NCBI RefSeq assembly: GCF_030812315.1
Contig: NZ_JAUSSM010000001.1
Location: forward strand, 62,001-126,000
From: Arthrobacter oryzae
GTDB taxonomy: Bacteria; Actinomycetota; Actinomycetes; Actinomycetales; Micrococcaceae
Length of the DNA: 64,000 nt
Reading direction: 5' to 3'
Shown here: in pieces, positions 18,049-25,292 of the stretch
How positions within the stretch are numbered: position 1 is the first letter of the stretch
Layout of the letters: each line of letters starts with the position of its first letter
Program-made: the position numbers and the translations under genes
The notes under the pieces: generated by a model
What the model saw: the letters and a program-made list of their open reading frames with translations, nothing else
Told to the model about the DNA's origin: nothing
Database searches by the model: none

Positions 18049-18864
18049 TCAGCCGGCCACTCGGTTGAGCTTGCGGATTTGTTTGTCGAAGGCGCGCGAG
18101 GGCACGATCCGGCGCAGGACGCTGATGCGTCCGGCCATCGAGCCGGCGGTGTACCGGAGCTTGGGCTTGGAGTCGGTGGAGGCCGCGACGATCACCTTCG
18201 CTACAACGTCCGGGTCGTCGGCGCTGCGCAAGGCCGTGGCCAGCACGTCTCGGGAGACCTCCCGCTGTGCTGCGTAGATCGGCAGGGGCGAGTCGGGTGC
18301 CAGGCTGCTCGCCTCGAAACCCGTGCTTGTGTAGGCCGGCTCGACCAGCAGCATCCGTACGCCGTGCTCGCGAAGCTCGTGGTCGACGGACTCGGAGTAG
18401 CCCTCGATCGCATGCTTGGTGGCGGCGTAGATGGCCATGAAGGGGGCTGGGACCAGACCGAGTACCGAGGAGACGTTGACCACGCGGCCACTGCCCTGGG
18501 CGCGCATGTGGGGCATCACTGCGTTTGTCATCCGAATCAGGCCGAAGACGTTGATGTCGAAGACCTCCTTGGTCTGGTTGATCGAGCTCTCCTCGCCGGC
18601 GCCGACCGCGCCCACGCCTGCGTTGTTGACCAGGACGTCGATCCGACCGAACCGCTCGATCACCTCCTCAACCAGGGAGCGGACCGACTCGTCGCTGGCC
18701 ACGTCGAGATCGAGGAACGTCACCCCGGCGAGCGGCTCAGCGTTCGCCGCGTTGCGGCTCGTGCCGACCACCGCGAAGCCGGCGTCCACGAGGTTGAGCG
18801 CTGCTGCCCGCCCGATCCCGGAGGAGGCTCCCGTCACGAGGGCCACTGGGGGAGCTGTCTGCAT
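18049..18864 (-). CDS. SDR family NAD(P)-dependent oxidoreductase
   Basis: 271 aa from the ATG preceded by GAAGGAAACAAC; an in-frame ATG 24 bases earlier lacks such a site. Classical short-chain dehydrogenase: TGASSGIG at residues 11-18, NNAG at 80-83, catalytic Ser near 132-133, Tyr146 and Lys150 in YAATK. The C-terminal part (RISVLRRIVPSRAFDKQIRK) is basic. Substrate unknown. It lies between the FAD-dependent reductase upstream and the broken hydrolase downstream, all on the minus strand, likely an imported small operon. Confidence 0.88.
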   Translation of the reverse strand: MQTAPPVALVTGASSGIGRAAALNLVDAGFAVVGTSRNAANAEPLAGVTFLDLDVASDESVRSLVEEVIERFGRIDVLVNNAGVGAVGAGEESSINQTKEVFDINVFGLIRMTNAVMPHMRAQGSGRVVNVSSVLGLVPAPFMAIYAATKHAIEGYSESVDHELREHGVRMLLVEPAYTSTGFEASSLAPDSPLPIYAAQREVSRDVLATALRSADDPDVVAKVIVAASTDSKPKLRYTAGSMAGRISVLRRIVPSRAFDKQIRKLNRVAG

Positions 18865-18984
18865 GTTGTTTCCTTCGGTTGTGGGCATGACGTTGTCGTG
18901 CGCTGTGCGGGGTCGCCTGGCTCAGGTCGACACCGTCCGCACCGGGTGTGCCTTCTTCCGGAAGGACGAAGGCCATCCGGACGA

Positions 18985-19929
18985 TCAGTTGGCTGGTACT
19001 GGCTCGGTGTGGCCGTTGAGTGCCTTCTCGACGTCGGCGGCGACCAGATAGTTGTTGAGCGCTATGGCGGCGGCGGACCCGGCGGCCGCGGCGTTGATCA
19101 GCTGGGCGGTGTGGTCCACGACGTTGCCGGGCGCCCACACGCCGTCGATGCTGGTGCGACCGGTGCGATCGGTGGCGACCCAGCCCTCGTCATTGACTTC
19201 GCAGCCCAGGGCGGTCAGCAGCTCGTCGGACGGTACGAAGCGTGGGCCGACGAACAGCGCCGTGCGTCTGACCATCGGACCCTGGGCGAGCTCGACACCG
19301 CGGACGCCGGTCTCGTCGGACACGATCCGCGTCACTTCGCCATCGACGATCCGCACGCCGCGAGCGATCAACCGCTCCCGCTCGTGGTCCTCCAGGTCGA
19401 TCCGGTGGGGAAAGAACACCACATCGTCGGACCACTGCCGGATCAGCTGCGCCTGGCGCAGGCTGAACGGACGGTCCTCCCCTCCGATCACCCCGAGCGC
19501 GCTGTCCCGTACCTCGTAGCCGTGGCAGTACGGGCAAAATTGCACATCCTGGCCCCACCGCTGGCGCAGGCCCGGGATCTCGGGGAGCTCATCGCGAAGC
19601 CCCGTGGCTACCACCACCGCGCGTGCGCCCAGCCGCCCGCCCCCGGCCAGGCGCACGGCGAACCGCGCCCCGTCGAGGCGGTCGATGCCGACCGCTCGGC
19701 CCGCCAGTAGCTCCCCGCCGTAGCTGGCGACCTCTCGCCGGGCCGTGGACAGCAGCTCGGCCGGGTCCATGCCGTCGCGGGACAAGAAGCCGTGCAGGTG
19801 CGCCGCCGGGGCGTTGCGCGGTTCGCCGGCATCGACGACCACCACCCGCCGTCGGGACCGACCCAACATCATCGCCGCGGACAACCCAGCCACCCCGCCA
19901 CCGACCACTACCACGTCGTACTCCGCCAT
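18985..19929 (-). CDS. NAD(P)/FAD-dependent oxidoreductase, thioredoxin-reductase-like
   Basis: 314 aa from the ATG that has GGAAGGG at proper spacing; a GTG 9 bases upstream lies directly on that site. FAD-binding GGGVAGLSAA at about residues 10-19, a second nucleotide-binding region, and a redox CxxC (Cys132-Pro-Tyr-Cys135 in FCPYCHGYEV). The C-terminal GVWAPGNVVDHTAQL binds FAD. This is the low-molecular-weight thioredoxin reductase fold, but many actinobacterial members act on other partners. First gene of the island operon, divergent from tetR with a shared 93-bp control region. Confidence 0.85.
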   Translation of the reverse strand: MAEYDVVVVGGGVAGLSAAMMLGRSRRRVVVVDAGEPRNAPAAHLHGFLSRDGMDPAELLSTARREVASYGGELLAGRAVGIDRLDGARFAVRLAGGGRLGARAVVVATGLRDELPEIPGLRQRWGQDVQFCPYCHGYEVRDSALGVIGGEDRPFSLRQAQLIRQWSDDVVFFPHRIDLEDHERERLIARGVRIVDGEVTRIVSDETGVRGVELAQGPMVRRTALFVGPRFVPSDELLTALGCEVNDEGWVATDRTGRTSIDGVWAPGNVVDHTAQLINAAAAGSAAAIALNNYLVAADVEKALNGHTEPVPAN

Positions 19930-19960
19930 AACACTCACCCTTCCGGATCAACCGATGAAA

Positions 19961-19970
19961 CCTCTAGAGG
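19961..19970. promoter_or_regulatory. Palindrome between reductase and tetR, operator candidate
   Basis: CCTCTAGAGG is a perfect 10-bp palindrome in the divergent gap. A GTTCTAG/GTTCTAC direct repeat follows at 19974 and 19998. TetR regulators typically bind such sites to control both directions; target assignment is inference. Confidence 0.4.
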
Positions 19971-20010
19971 AAAGTTCTAGCACAGATACCGAGGATTGTT
20001 CTACTCCGGG

Positions 20011-20016
20011 TAGGAT
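20011..20016 (+). promoter_or_regulatory. -10 hexamer of tetR, leaderless arrangement
   Basis: TAGGAT followed by six bases and then ATG at 20023, with no ribosome site. Confidence 0.45.
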
Positions 20017-20022
20017 GGACCA

Positions 20023-20700
20023 ATGACTACGACCCCCACTGCCAGCACGGGCCATCGGGCCAGGCCCGGCTCGCGCCGCGAGGACATCGCGGCCGCCGCG
20101 ATCGAGCTGTTCCTCGACCGCGGTGTCCCGGCGACCCGGGTGGAAGACATCCTGGCCGCGGCCGGCGTGAGCGTGGGCAGCTTCTACCACCACTTCCGCG
20201 ACAAGCACAGCCTGGCCGCCACGGTCTATCTGGAACACCTGCAGCGCTTCCAGCGCGACCTGCTCGTCGAGCTTGACCGCCACGCGCGCACCGAGGACGC
20301 CATCCGCGGGCTGGTGGTGGGCTACCTGCGGTGGGCCGGGACCGATCCGCGCGCTATGCAATACATGCATCAGTGCCGCGAGCCCAGCGTCGCCGAGATC
20401 TCCGAAGGCGAAGAAGCCCGGCTCAAGCAAAACTTTTACGGTCGGCTCTCCGGCTGGCTCGGCGAACGCGCCGCGACTGGGGAGCTACGGGCGCTGCCGC
20501 ACGAGCACAGCCTTGCGCTATGGCTCGGGCCCGCCGAACAGCTCGTTCGGGCCGCCATCGAACCCTCCGGGCATTCCACCACACCGGACCCAGACGCCCT
20601 GGCCGCACACCTCGCCCACGCCGAACGAGTCCTCGCCGACGCCGCCTGGGAAGCCCTTCGACGCCCCACCCCGGGCGACACTGCCGATCAAGCTCGCTAG
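20023..20700 (+). CDS. TetR/AcrR family transcriptional regulator
   Basis: 225 aa. N-terminal TetR HTH (about residues 19-65) with RREDIAAAAIELFLDRG, VPATRVEDILAAAGVSVG and SFYHHFRDKHSLAATVY, then a helical ligand/dimer domain. It is transcribed divergently from the reductase-SDR-hydrolase set, so those genes are the probable targets. The ligand is unknown. The only intact regulator in the island. Confidence 0.88.
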   Translation: MTTTPTASTGHRARPGSRREDIAAAAIELFLDRGVPATRVEDILAAAGVSVGSFYHHFRDKHSLAATVYLEHLQRFQRDLLVELDRHARTEDAIRGLVVGYLRWAGTDPRAMQYMHQCREPSVAEISEGEEARLKQNFYGRLSGWLGERAATGELRALPHEHSLALWLGPAEQLVRAAIEPSGHSTTPDPDALAAHLAHAERVLADAAWEALRRPTPGDTADQAR

Positions 20701-21000
20701 TAGCGGCCAGCCGCGGCGCGGCAGCAACCACAATCCCCGCCGATCTGGGACGAGGACGAGGACGAGGACAGCGGCCAGTTGGCGCAGATGATCCGCCTGG
20801 GCCTCTTCGACGCCCACGAGGAGGCCAAGAAATGGTGGTGAACCGTCCTCTCGATGACCAGCCCCACCTGAAAACCCGATCGACGGGTTCAGCCTGGACG
20901 CCGATCAACGCCAGCCCCTGACTTTGGCCGGCCGGCGCCGGTTCGTTGAGAACCCCGCCGCCCACTTCGAGTTGCTGTCAGAAAAGCGCTGGGTGGCCCC
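20701..21000 (+). other. Gene debris without start codons
   Basis: Two short open stretches lack starts and recognisable homology. One follows the tetR stop and reads an acidic DEDEDED run then LAQMIRLGLFDAHEEAKKWW before a stop at about 20839. The other reads GFSLDADQRQPLTLAGRRRF then VENPAAHFELL and ends at TGA about 21014. They look like C-terminal tails of genes lost when the island was assembled. Nothing else supported here. Confidence 0.45.
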
Positions 21001-21197
21001 GACCGGACGTTGAAGCAGCGCGCCGCCGACGTGCTCGCCTACTTCAACCGACCCGGCACCAGCAACGGGCCAACCGAAGCGATCAACGGCCGGCTCGAGC
21101 ATCTGCGCGGCTCTGCCCTCGGATTCCGCAACCTCACCAACTACACCGCGCGATGCCTGCTCGAGACCGGAGGCTTCAGACCCCGACTACACCCTTT
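21001..21197 (+). pseudogene. ISL3-family transposase, C-terminal remnant
   Basis: The frame starting near 21007 reads TLKQRAADVLAYFNRPGTSN and GPTEAINGRLEHLRGSALGF followed by RNLTNYTARCLLETGGF, the strongly conserved C-terminus of actinobacterial ISL3 transposases. The N-terminal three quarters are absent, and the frame runs into the neighbouring IS3 fragment at about 21197 without its own stop. Dead fragment. Confidence 0.85.
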
Positions 21198-21683
21198 AGC
21201 GCTGTTCCTCGTCCCTCAAGGCATTTACTTTTCCCAGGAAGGCCACCTCTGCGCGAAGGCGTTCATTCTCACGGCGCAGTCGCTCTACCTCAGGCTCAGG
21301 TTTCCTTGCTGTCCCGGGATTCGTCTTCGGACGGCCTTTCGGCTTGGGCCGCAGCCCGTCCTCGCCTTCGGTCCGGTATTGACGGGCCCACTTCTCGATC
21401 AACAGTGGAGAAGACAGCCCGAGATCCTTCGCCAGGGCGACTTTGGGCTCACCCGCGCGATATCGCTGCACAGCATCAAGTTTGAACTCAAACGAGAACA
21501 CCGGACGGGTTGGCTTCGCCACCAGCGTCGTACCTCCGCGCGTCCGCCATCGACCATACAAACGTTTGACGGCACCTCTACCTACTCCGAGCCGGGTCGC
21601 TACCGCCCAAGCACCCCAACCCGTTTCAACAACGCTACCGCGGCCTCGCGCTGCTCCTCGGACAACGAACTTCTTCCATGCAT
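21196..21683 (-). pseudogene. IS150-group IS3 OrfA, frameshifted; OrfB missing
   Basis: ATG at 21683 opens MHGRSSLSEEQREAAVALL. The sense then continues one frame over as ETGWGAWAVATRLGVGRGAV, so one base appears lost near 21630. The rest reads KPTRPVFSFEFKLDAVQRYR, then a second HTH and the C-terminal RRENERLRAEVAFLGKVNAL, ending at 21196. Two HTH units plus this zipper fit InsJ/IS150-type OrfA. The OrfB that should follow is replaced by the ISL3 fragment. The adjacent terminal repeat lies at 21718-21742. Confidence 0.8.
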
Positions 21684-21690
21684 AAAACTG

Positions 21691-21742
21691 CTCCCCGAAA
21701 GTCAGAACTGATTTCTCAGTCCAACTTTCGGGGAGCGGTTCA
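21691..21742 (-). repeat. IS3/IS150-type end with internal palindrome, right edge of the island
   Basis: 21718-21742 is the inverted counterpart of 16982-17006 (23 of 25). In addition CTCCCCGAAAGT (21691-21702) and ACTTTCGGGGAG (21724-21735) are perfectly complementary, so the region before orfA can fold into a hairpin that could limit read-through translation of the transposase. Confidence 0.7.
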
Positions 21743-21747
21743 TCTGG

Positions 21748-21761
21748 TCCGGGGCTTCTTT
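21748..21761 (+). terminator. Right arm of the terminator stem that appears split by the island
   Basis: TCCGGGGCTTCTTT followed by GTTTT complements AAAGAAAGCCCCGGA (16961-16975) with one bulged base. Joined, they form a bidirectional terminator between the mshD side and glnR. Confidence 0.5.
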
Positions 21762-21817
21762 GTTTTCCATGAATTGCGCGGGGCAGCTGATCCGCCGCCT
21801 GCCGTTCCTGCGGGGAG

Positions 21818-22516
21818 CTACGCCTCGGTCAGCTCTTCCTCGGGCTGGCGAACCAAGGTGAGGCGGTAGCCGACATTGCGGACAGTGCTGATCAGGTTTT
21901 CGTGGTCGGCGCCCAGCTTGGCCCGCAACCGCCTCACGTGGACGTCCACGGTGCGGGTGCCGCCGTAGTAGTCATAGCCCCACACTTCAGTGAGCAGCTG
22001 CTGGCGGGTGAAAACCCGGCCCGGATGCTGCGCCAGGTACTTCAGGAGTTCGAATTCCTTGAAGGTCAGGTTTAGGGGAGCGCCGTTGACCCTGGCCGTG
22101 TAGCTCGCTTCGTCAATCACGACGCCGGCGGCGCGGATTTCGGTGGGAAGGTCTTCTTTCTCCGGCACGGCGCGTGCGACGGAGAGCCTGATCCGGGCTT
22201 CGACTTCAGCCGGACCCGCTGAGTCCAGCAGGATGTCATCCACGGCCCAGGCCGAGGACACGGCAGCCATGCCGCCTTCGGTGAGGATCAGCATCAGGGG
22301 CGCGCTTAGCCCGGTGGCCTTGAGCAACTGGGTCAGGGACCGTGCTCCCACCAGGTCCTTGCGGGCGTCCAGCAGCACGACATCGCAGGGGTCGGTTTCC
22401 AGCAGGGCTGTTGGCTCAGCCGGCAGGATGTGCACCCGGTGGTTCAGGAGTTCCAAGGCAGGCAGAATGTCCACCGAGGATCCGGTGCTGTTCGTCAGTA
22501 GCAGGATGTGCGACAT
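21818..22516 (-). CDS. glnR: GlnR, OmpR-type orphan response regulator of nitrogen metabolism
   Basis: 232 aa starting [14 protein letters not shown] with GGAGGAAC upstream. Receiver-like domain has Asp50 ([10 protein letters not shown]) as in Streptomyces GlnR, where it is not a conventional phosphorylation site, and [20 protein letters not shown]. The winged-helix C-terminus contains [20 protein letters not shown] and [20 protein letters not shown], nearly identical to characterised GlnR proteins. GlnR controls glnA, amtB and nitrate/nitrite genes. Monocistronic and convergent to the island. Confidence 0.9.
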   Translation of the reverse strand: MSHILLLTNSTGSSVDILPALELLNHRVHILPAEPTALLETDPCDVVLLDARKDLVGARSLTQLLKATGLSAPLMLILTEGGMAAVSSAWAVDDILLDSAGPAEVEARIRLSVARAVPEKEDLPTEIRAAGVVIDEASYTARVNGAPLNLTFKEFELLKYLAQHPGRVFTRQQLLTEVWGYDYYGGTRTVDVHVRRLRAKLGADHENLISTVRNVGYRLTLVRQPEEELTEA

Positions 22517-22888
22517 TGTTCCTCCAAGGGGCTGTCCGCGCATCATTGGGCGTCTGAACCGGGCTTTCACCGGCCGGTACTGGCTGCCCGCGTCGGGAGG
22601 GGCGTGCCGGAATTCCGGCACGGACCGCATCCTCCGAAGGAAGCGTAGCTGAGCTATGAGTATACCTAATTGCCCCTTCACGGACACTGATCCGGCCGCT
22701 TTCAGTTCACGTTTTGCGACATAAGGAGGTCACATAGGGCAGGATTGGACCGTCAGGGCCCCGCACCACCAGTCCCGGCTTACTTGCCGGCGGGCTCCGA
22801 ATTTGAGGATGCCGGACGACGAAGCTGGACGGGCGCCGGATGGATATGCAGCGAAGATGACGTCAGCAGAAAGTGAGCGCGGGTAACA
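22517..22888. other. Intergenic control region of glnR
   Basis: 372 bases without a supported gene. On the minus strand TATACT (22659-22664) is a plausible glnR -10. On the plus strand an AAGGAGGT at about 22723-22730 is followed by no start codon at useful distance. Nothing else seen. Confidence 0.35.
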
Positions 22889-23623
22889 GTGAAGCCGTGG
22901 ACCATCGGAACCATCGGGCTGGCCGGGCTTGTTGTCTTCGTCGGCGGGGCCTACACCTCGCCGGAAGTGTTGCTCGGCGTTGCCGTTCTGGTGGCCCTGG
23001 CTGTCGGAATCGGCTGGCCCCATTTCCTGGGCATTCCTGCAAAGAAGACGCTCGCGGCAATAATAGGGCTCCCAGGTGCGGGCTCGGCCGTGGCAGCTAC
23101 CTACGTCCCGGCGCCGGGTTTCCTCGACTGGACCCCGGCCTTCATCGCCGCAGGTGTCATGGCTGTTTTCCTGATGCAGCTGCTACGGGGGACGGGCCAG
23201 GCCCAGAGGCTGGAATCGACGCTGGGTTCGAGCGCCGGGGTGCTGCTTTCCTGTCTCGGTGCCGGGTGGATTGCGGCGTCAAGGTTCAACGGAGTCAGGG
23301 AAATGCTGCTTGTGGCGGGCATCAGCGCGGCATTTGCGTTGCTGGCCGGCCTCATCCGCTGGCCCGACCGGATCGTGGCGCCGCTGGGCATTGTGCTGGC
23401 GGGCCTCACGGCTCCACTGGCGGGCCTGATCTTCTCGAACATCGCCGTAATACCCGCCGCAGTGGTGGGAATTGTGGTGGGCGCAGTTCTGGTCAGCCTC
23501 CGCAGACTGGTTATACTCCGCGGGGACGAGGTTAACTTTCCTGCTGCCCTTGGCATGGGCCTCGCGCCCGTGGCTGCGGTGGGTTCCCTCGCCTACTTCA
23601 TAGATAAACTACTCATCTACTAA
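22889..23623 (+). CDS. Hypothetical membrane protein, about eight TM helices, 244 aa
   Basis: GTG start. Nearly the whole chain is hydrophobic (KPWTIGTIGLAGLVVFVGGA at the start, then evenly spaced helices), with short loops such as LESTLGSS and RFNGVREM and a C-terminal LRRLVILRGDEVNFPAALG. No motif for a known transporter. The following 37-aa membrane peptide is 17 bp downstream. Function unknown. Confidence 0.65.
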   Translation: MKPWTIGTIGLAGLVVFVGGAYTSPEVLLGVAVLVALAVGIGWPHFLGIPAKKTLAAIIGLPGAGSAVAATYVPAPGFLDWTPAFIAAGVMAVFLMQLLRGTGQAQRLESTLGSSAGVLLSCLGAGWIAASRFNGVREMLLVAGISAAFALLAGLIRWPDRIVAPLGIVLAGLTAPLAGLIFSNIAVIPAAVVGIVVGAVLVSLRRLVILRGDEVNFPAALGMGLAPVAAVGSLAYFIDKLLIY

Positions 23624-23628
23624 CGCGT

Positions 23629-23634
23629 TAGGAT
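23629..23634 (+). promoter_or_regulatory. -10 hexamer of the 37-aa gene, leaderless arrangement
   Basis: TAGGAT followed by six bases and ATG at 23641; it lies just after the preceding stop codon. Confidence 0.4.
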
Positions 23635-23640
23635 GGCATC

Positions 23641-23754
23641 ATGTCCGTACTTGCATTTGAGATCTTCTTCCTTGTCCTGCTTGGCATTGCCAGCCTTTCG
23701 ATGGCCTGGTTCGCGGGTTTTGTGGTTTTCCGCCTGTTCAAAGGCCAGAAGTAA
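23641..23754 (+). CDS. 37-aa single-pass membrane peptide
   Basis: MSVLAFEIFFLVLLGIASLS then MAWFAGFVVFRLFKGQK. One long hydrophobic helix with a basic tail. Too short for most gene callers but has a clean start with its own -10 six bases upstream and no overlap with neighbours. No known family. Its hydrophobicity and position between two real genes suggest it is expressed; role unknown. Confidence 0.5.
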   Translation: MSVLAFEIFFLVLLGIASLSMAWFAGFVVFRLFKGQK

Positions 23755-23792
23755 TACCAGTCCAGAGCTAGTTGTCTGCAGAGGTAGTTACT

Positions 23793-24407
23793 GTGCCGAT
23801 TGAAATTCCTACAGACCTCACTCCCGAGCTCGTCCCGTTGTCCTGGCTCATTGGTGAGTGGGAGGGCAGCGGACGGCTGGGAGCGGGCGAGGAGGATTCC
23901 GAGCACTTCTTCCAGCACGTCTCCTTCACACATAACGGCCTGCCGTACCTTCAGTACCGCGCTGAGAGCTGGCTGACTGATGACGAAGGAACCAGGCTGC
24001 GGCCACTGACGGTCGAGACCGGCTTTTGGGCGTTGGAGCGGAAGCAGCGTGAGGAAGACGGCGGTCCAGGGCTGATCCCTGCAGACATCGTGCCCGTCCT
24101 GAAGAGCGCCGACGAAGTCGAGGCATTGCGCAACAGCGACGGCGGCTTCGACATCTCCGTCTCCATTTCGCACCCCGGCGGGATCTCCGAGCTGTACTAC
24201 GGACAGATCAAGGGCCCCCAGATCCAGCTGAGCACTGACATGGTGATGCGGGGGAGCCACTCAAAGGAGTACACCGCGGCAACGCGGATTTTCGGCCTGG
24301 TGGAAGGAAAGCTTCTCTGGCGCTGGGACGTGGCCACCGGTAAGGGCTCCACGCCGGGCGGCGGACTGGAAGCACACGCTTCGGCCATCCTTAGCAAGGC
24401 ATCCTAG
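23793..24407 (+). CDS. FABP-family nitrobindin-like heme protein
   Basis: 204 aa from the GTG (VPIEIPTDLTPELV) preceded by AGAGGTAG; an upstream in-frame TTG at 23772 has no good site. Contains PLSWLIGEWEGSGRLG near the N-terminus and a ten-strand beta-barrel pattern with YYGQIKGPQIQLSTDMV and a final KLLWRWDVA. Bacterial nitrobindins bind ferric heme and isomerise peroxynitrite or protect against nitrogen oxides; substrate here is inferred from family only. Confidence 0.85.
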   Translation: MPIEIPTDLTPELVPLSWLIGEWEGSGRLGAGEEDSEHFFQHVSFTHNGLPYLQYRAESWLTDDEGTRLRPLTVETGFWALERKQREEDGGPGLIPADIVPVLKSADEVEALRNSDGGFDISVSISHPGGISELYYGQIKGPQIQLSTDMVMRGSHSKEYTAATRIFGLVEGKLLWRWDVATGKGSTPGGGLEAHASAILSKAS

Positions 24408-24476
24408 AACACGGCGCCGTAGGCGAGCAGGACTCACTGATTTTTGTTGTCCGCAACGAGTGCAGGGAGCAAGACC

Positions 24477-25211
24477 GTGAACAGCCAGCAGCCAGATCCG
24501 GGGAAGAGCGCGGGGTACGGCGATCTCAAGGCCGTCTTCTTCAACGGCACCCTTAAGAAATCTCCGGAGACCAGCAACACTGAGGGCCTGGTTGAGGTCA
24601 GCCGCCTCATCATGGAGAAACAGGGTGTCACCACCCGCGTAATCCGGACCGTCGACCACGATATCGCCAGCGGGGTGTACCCGGACATGCGCGAGCACGG
24701 CTGGGCAACCGATGAATGGCCGGACCTGTACCCGGCGGTCAAGGAAGCGGACATCGTGGTGGTGGCCGGACCCATCTGGCTCGGCGATAACTCCTCCCAG
24801 ACGAAGAAGCTGATCGAACGCCTCTACGCGCACTCCGGGGAACTGAATGAGAAAGGCCAATGGGCCTTCTACCCCAAAGTGGGCGGGTGCCTTATCACCG
24901 GCAACGAGGACGGTATCAAGCATTGTTCCATGAACATCCTCTACAGCCTCCAGCACGTTGGCTTCACCATTCCTCCCCAGGCCGATGCAGGGTGGATCGG
25001 GCCGGTAGGGCCGGGCCCAAGCTACCTGGATGAGGGTTCCGGAGGCCCGGAGAGCGACTTCACCAACCGCAACACAACGTTCATGACCTGGAACCTGCTG
25101 CACTTTGCGCGAATGCTCAAGGACGCCGGCGGGATTCCGGCGTACGGCAACCTTCCCGACGAATGGAAGGCCGGTACGCGGTTCGACTTCGAAAACCCCG
25201 AGTACCGCTAA
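24477..25211 (+). CDS. Flavodoxin-family NAD(P)H-dependent oxidoreductase
   Basis: 244 aa from the GTG preceded by AGGGAGC. Flavodoxin-like fold: KAVFFNGTLKKSPETSN (phosphate-binding loop, about residues 17-33), EADIVVVAGPIWLGDNSSQT and KKLIERLYAHSGELN, with CLITGNEDGIKHCSMN. FMN is the expected cofactor; the electron acceptor is unknown. C-terminal tail rich in Gly/Pro. Lies before ygfZ, which is not obviously related. Confidence 0.85.
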   Translation: MNSQQPDPGKSAGYGDLKAVFFNGTLKKSPETSNTEGLVEVSRLIMEKQGVTTRVIRTVDHDIASGVYPDMREHGWATDEWPDLYPAVKEADIVVVAGPIWLGDNSSQTKKLIERLYAHSGELNEKGQWAFYPKVGGCLITGNEDGIKHCSMNILYSLQHVGFTIPPQADAGWIGPVGPGPSYLDEGSGGPESDFTNRNTTFMTWNLLHFARMLKDAGGIPAYGNLPDEWKAGTRFDFENPEYR

Positions 25212-25292
25212 ATCCACCCCCACGCCACAGACTGCCGGGAGCCGGGCTTGCCGGCGCCGGAATACCTGCCCACCAAAGGATGTTCCCTTCAT

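Noticed and set aside
17779..19710. 643-codon plus-strand frame across the island
   Set aside because: It covers the antisense of the hydrolase, SDR and reductase genes, all supported by motifs on the minus strand.
21001..21711. Single 233-codon plus-strand protein
   Set aside because: Its first third is the ISL3 transposase tail, while the rest is antisense to the IS150-type OrfA; it is a chance fusion of two fragments.
16982..21742. Complete composite transposon or integrative element
   Set aside because: No intact transposase or integrase, no tRNA attachment site and no flanking direct repeat. The ends match IS termini only.
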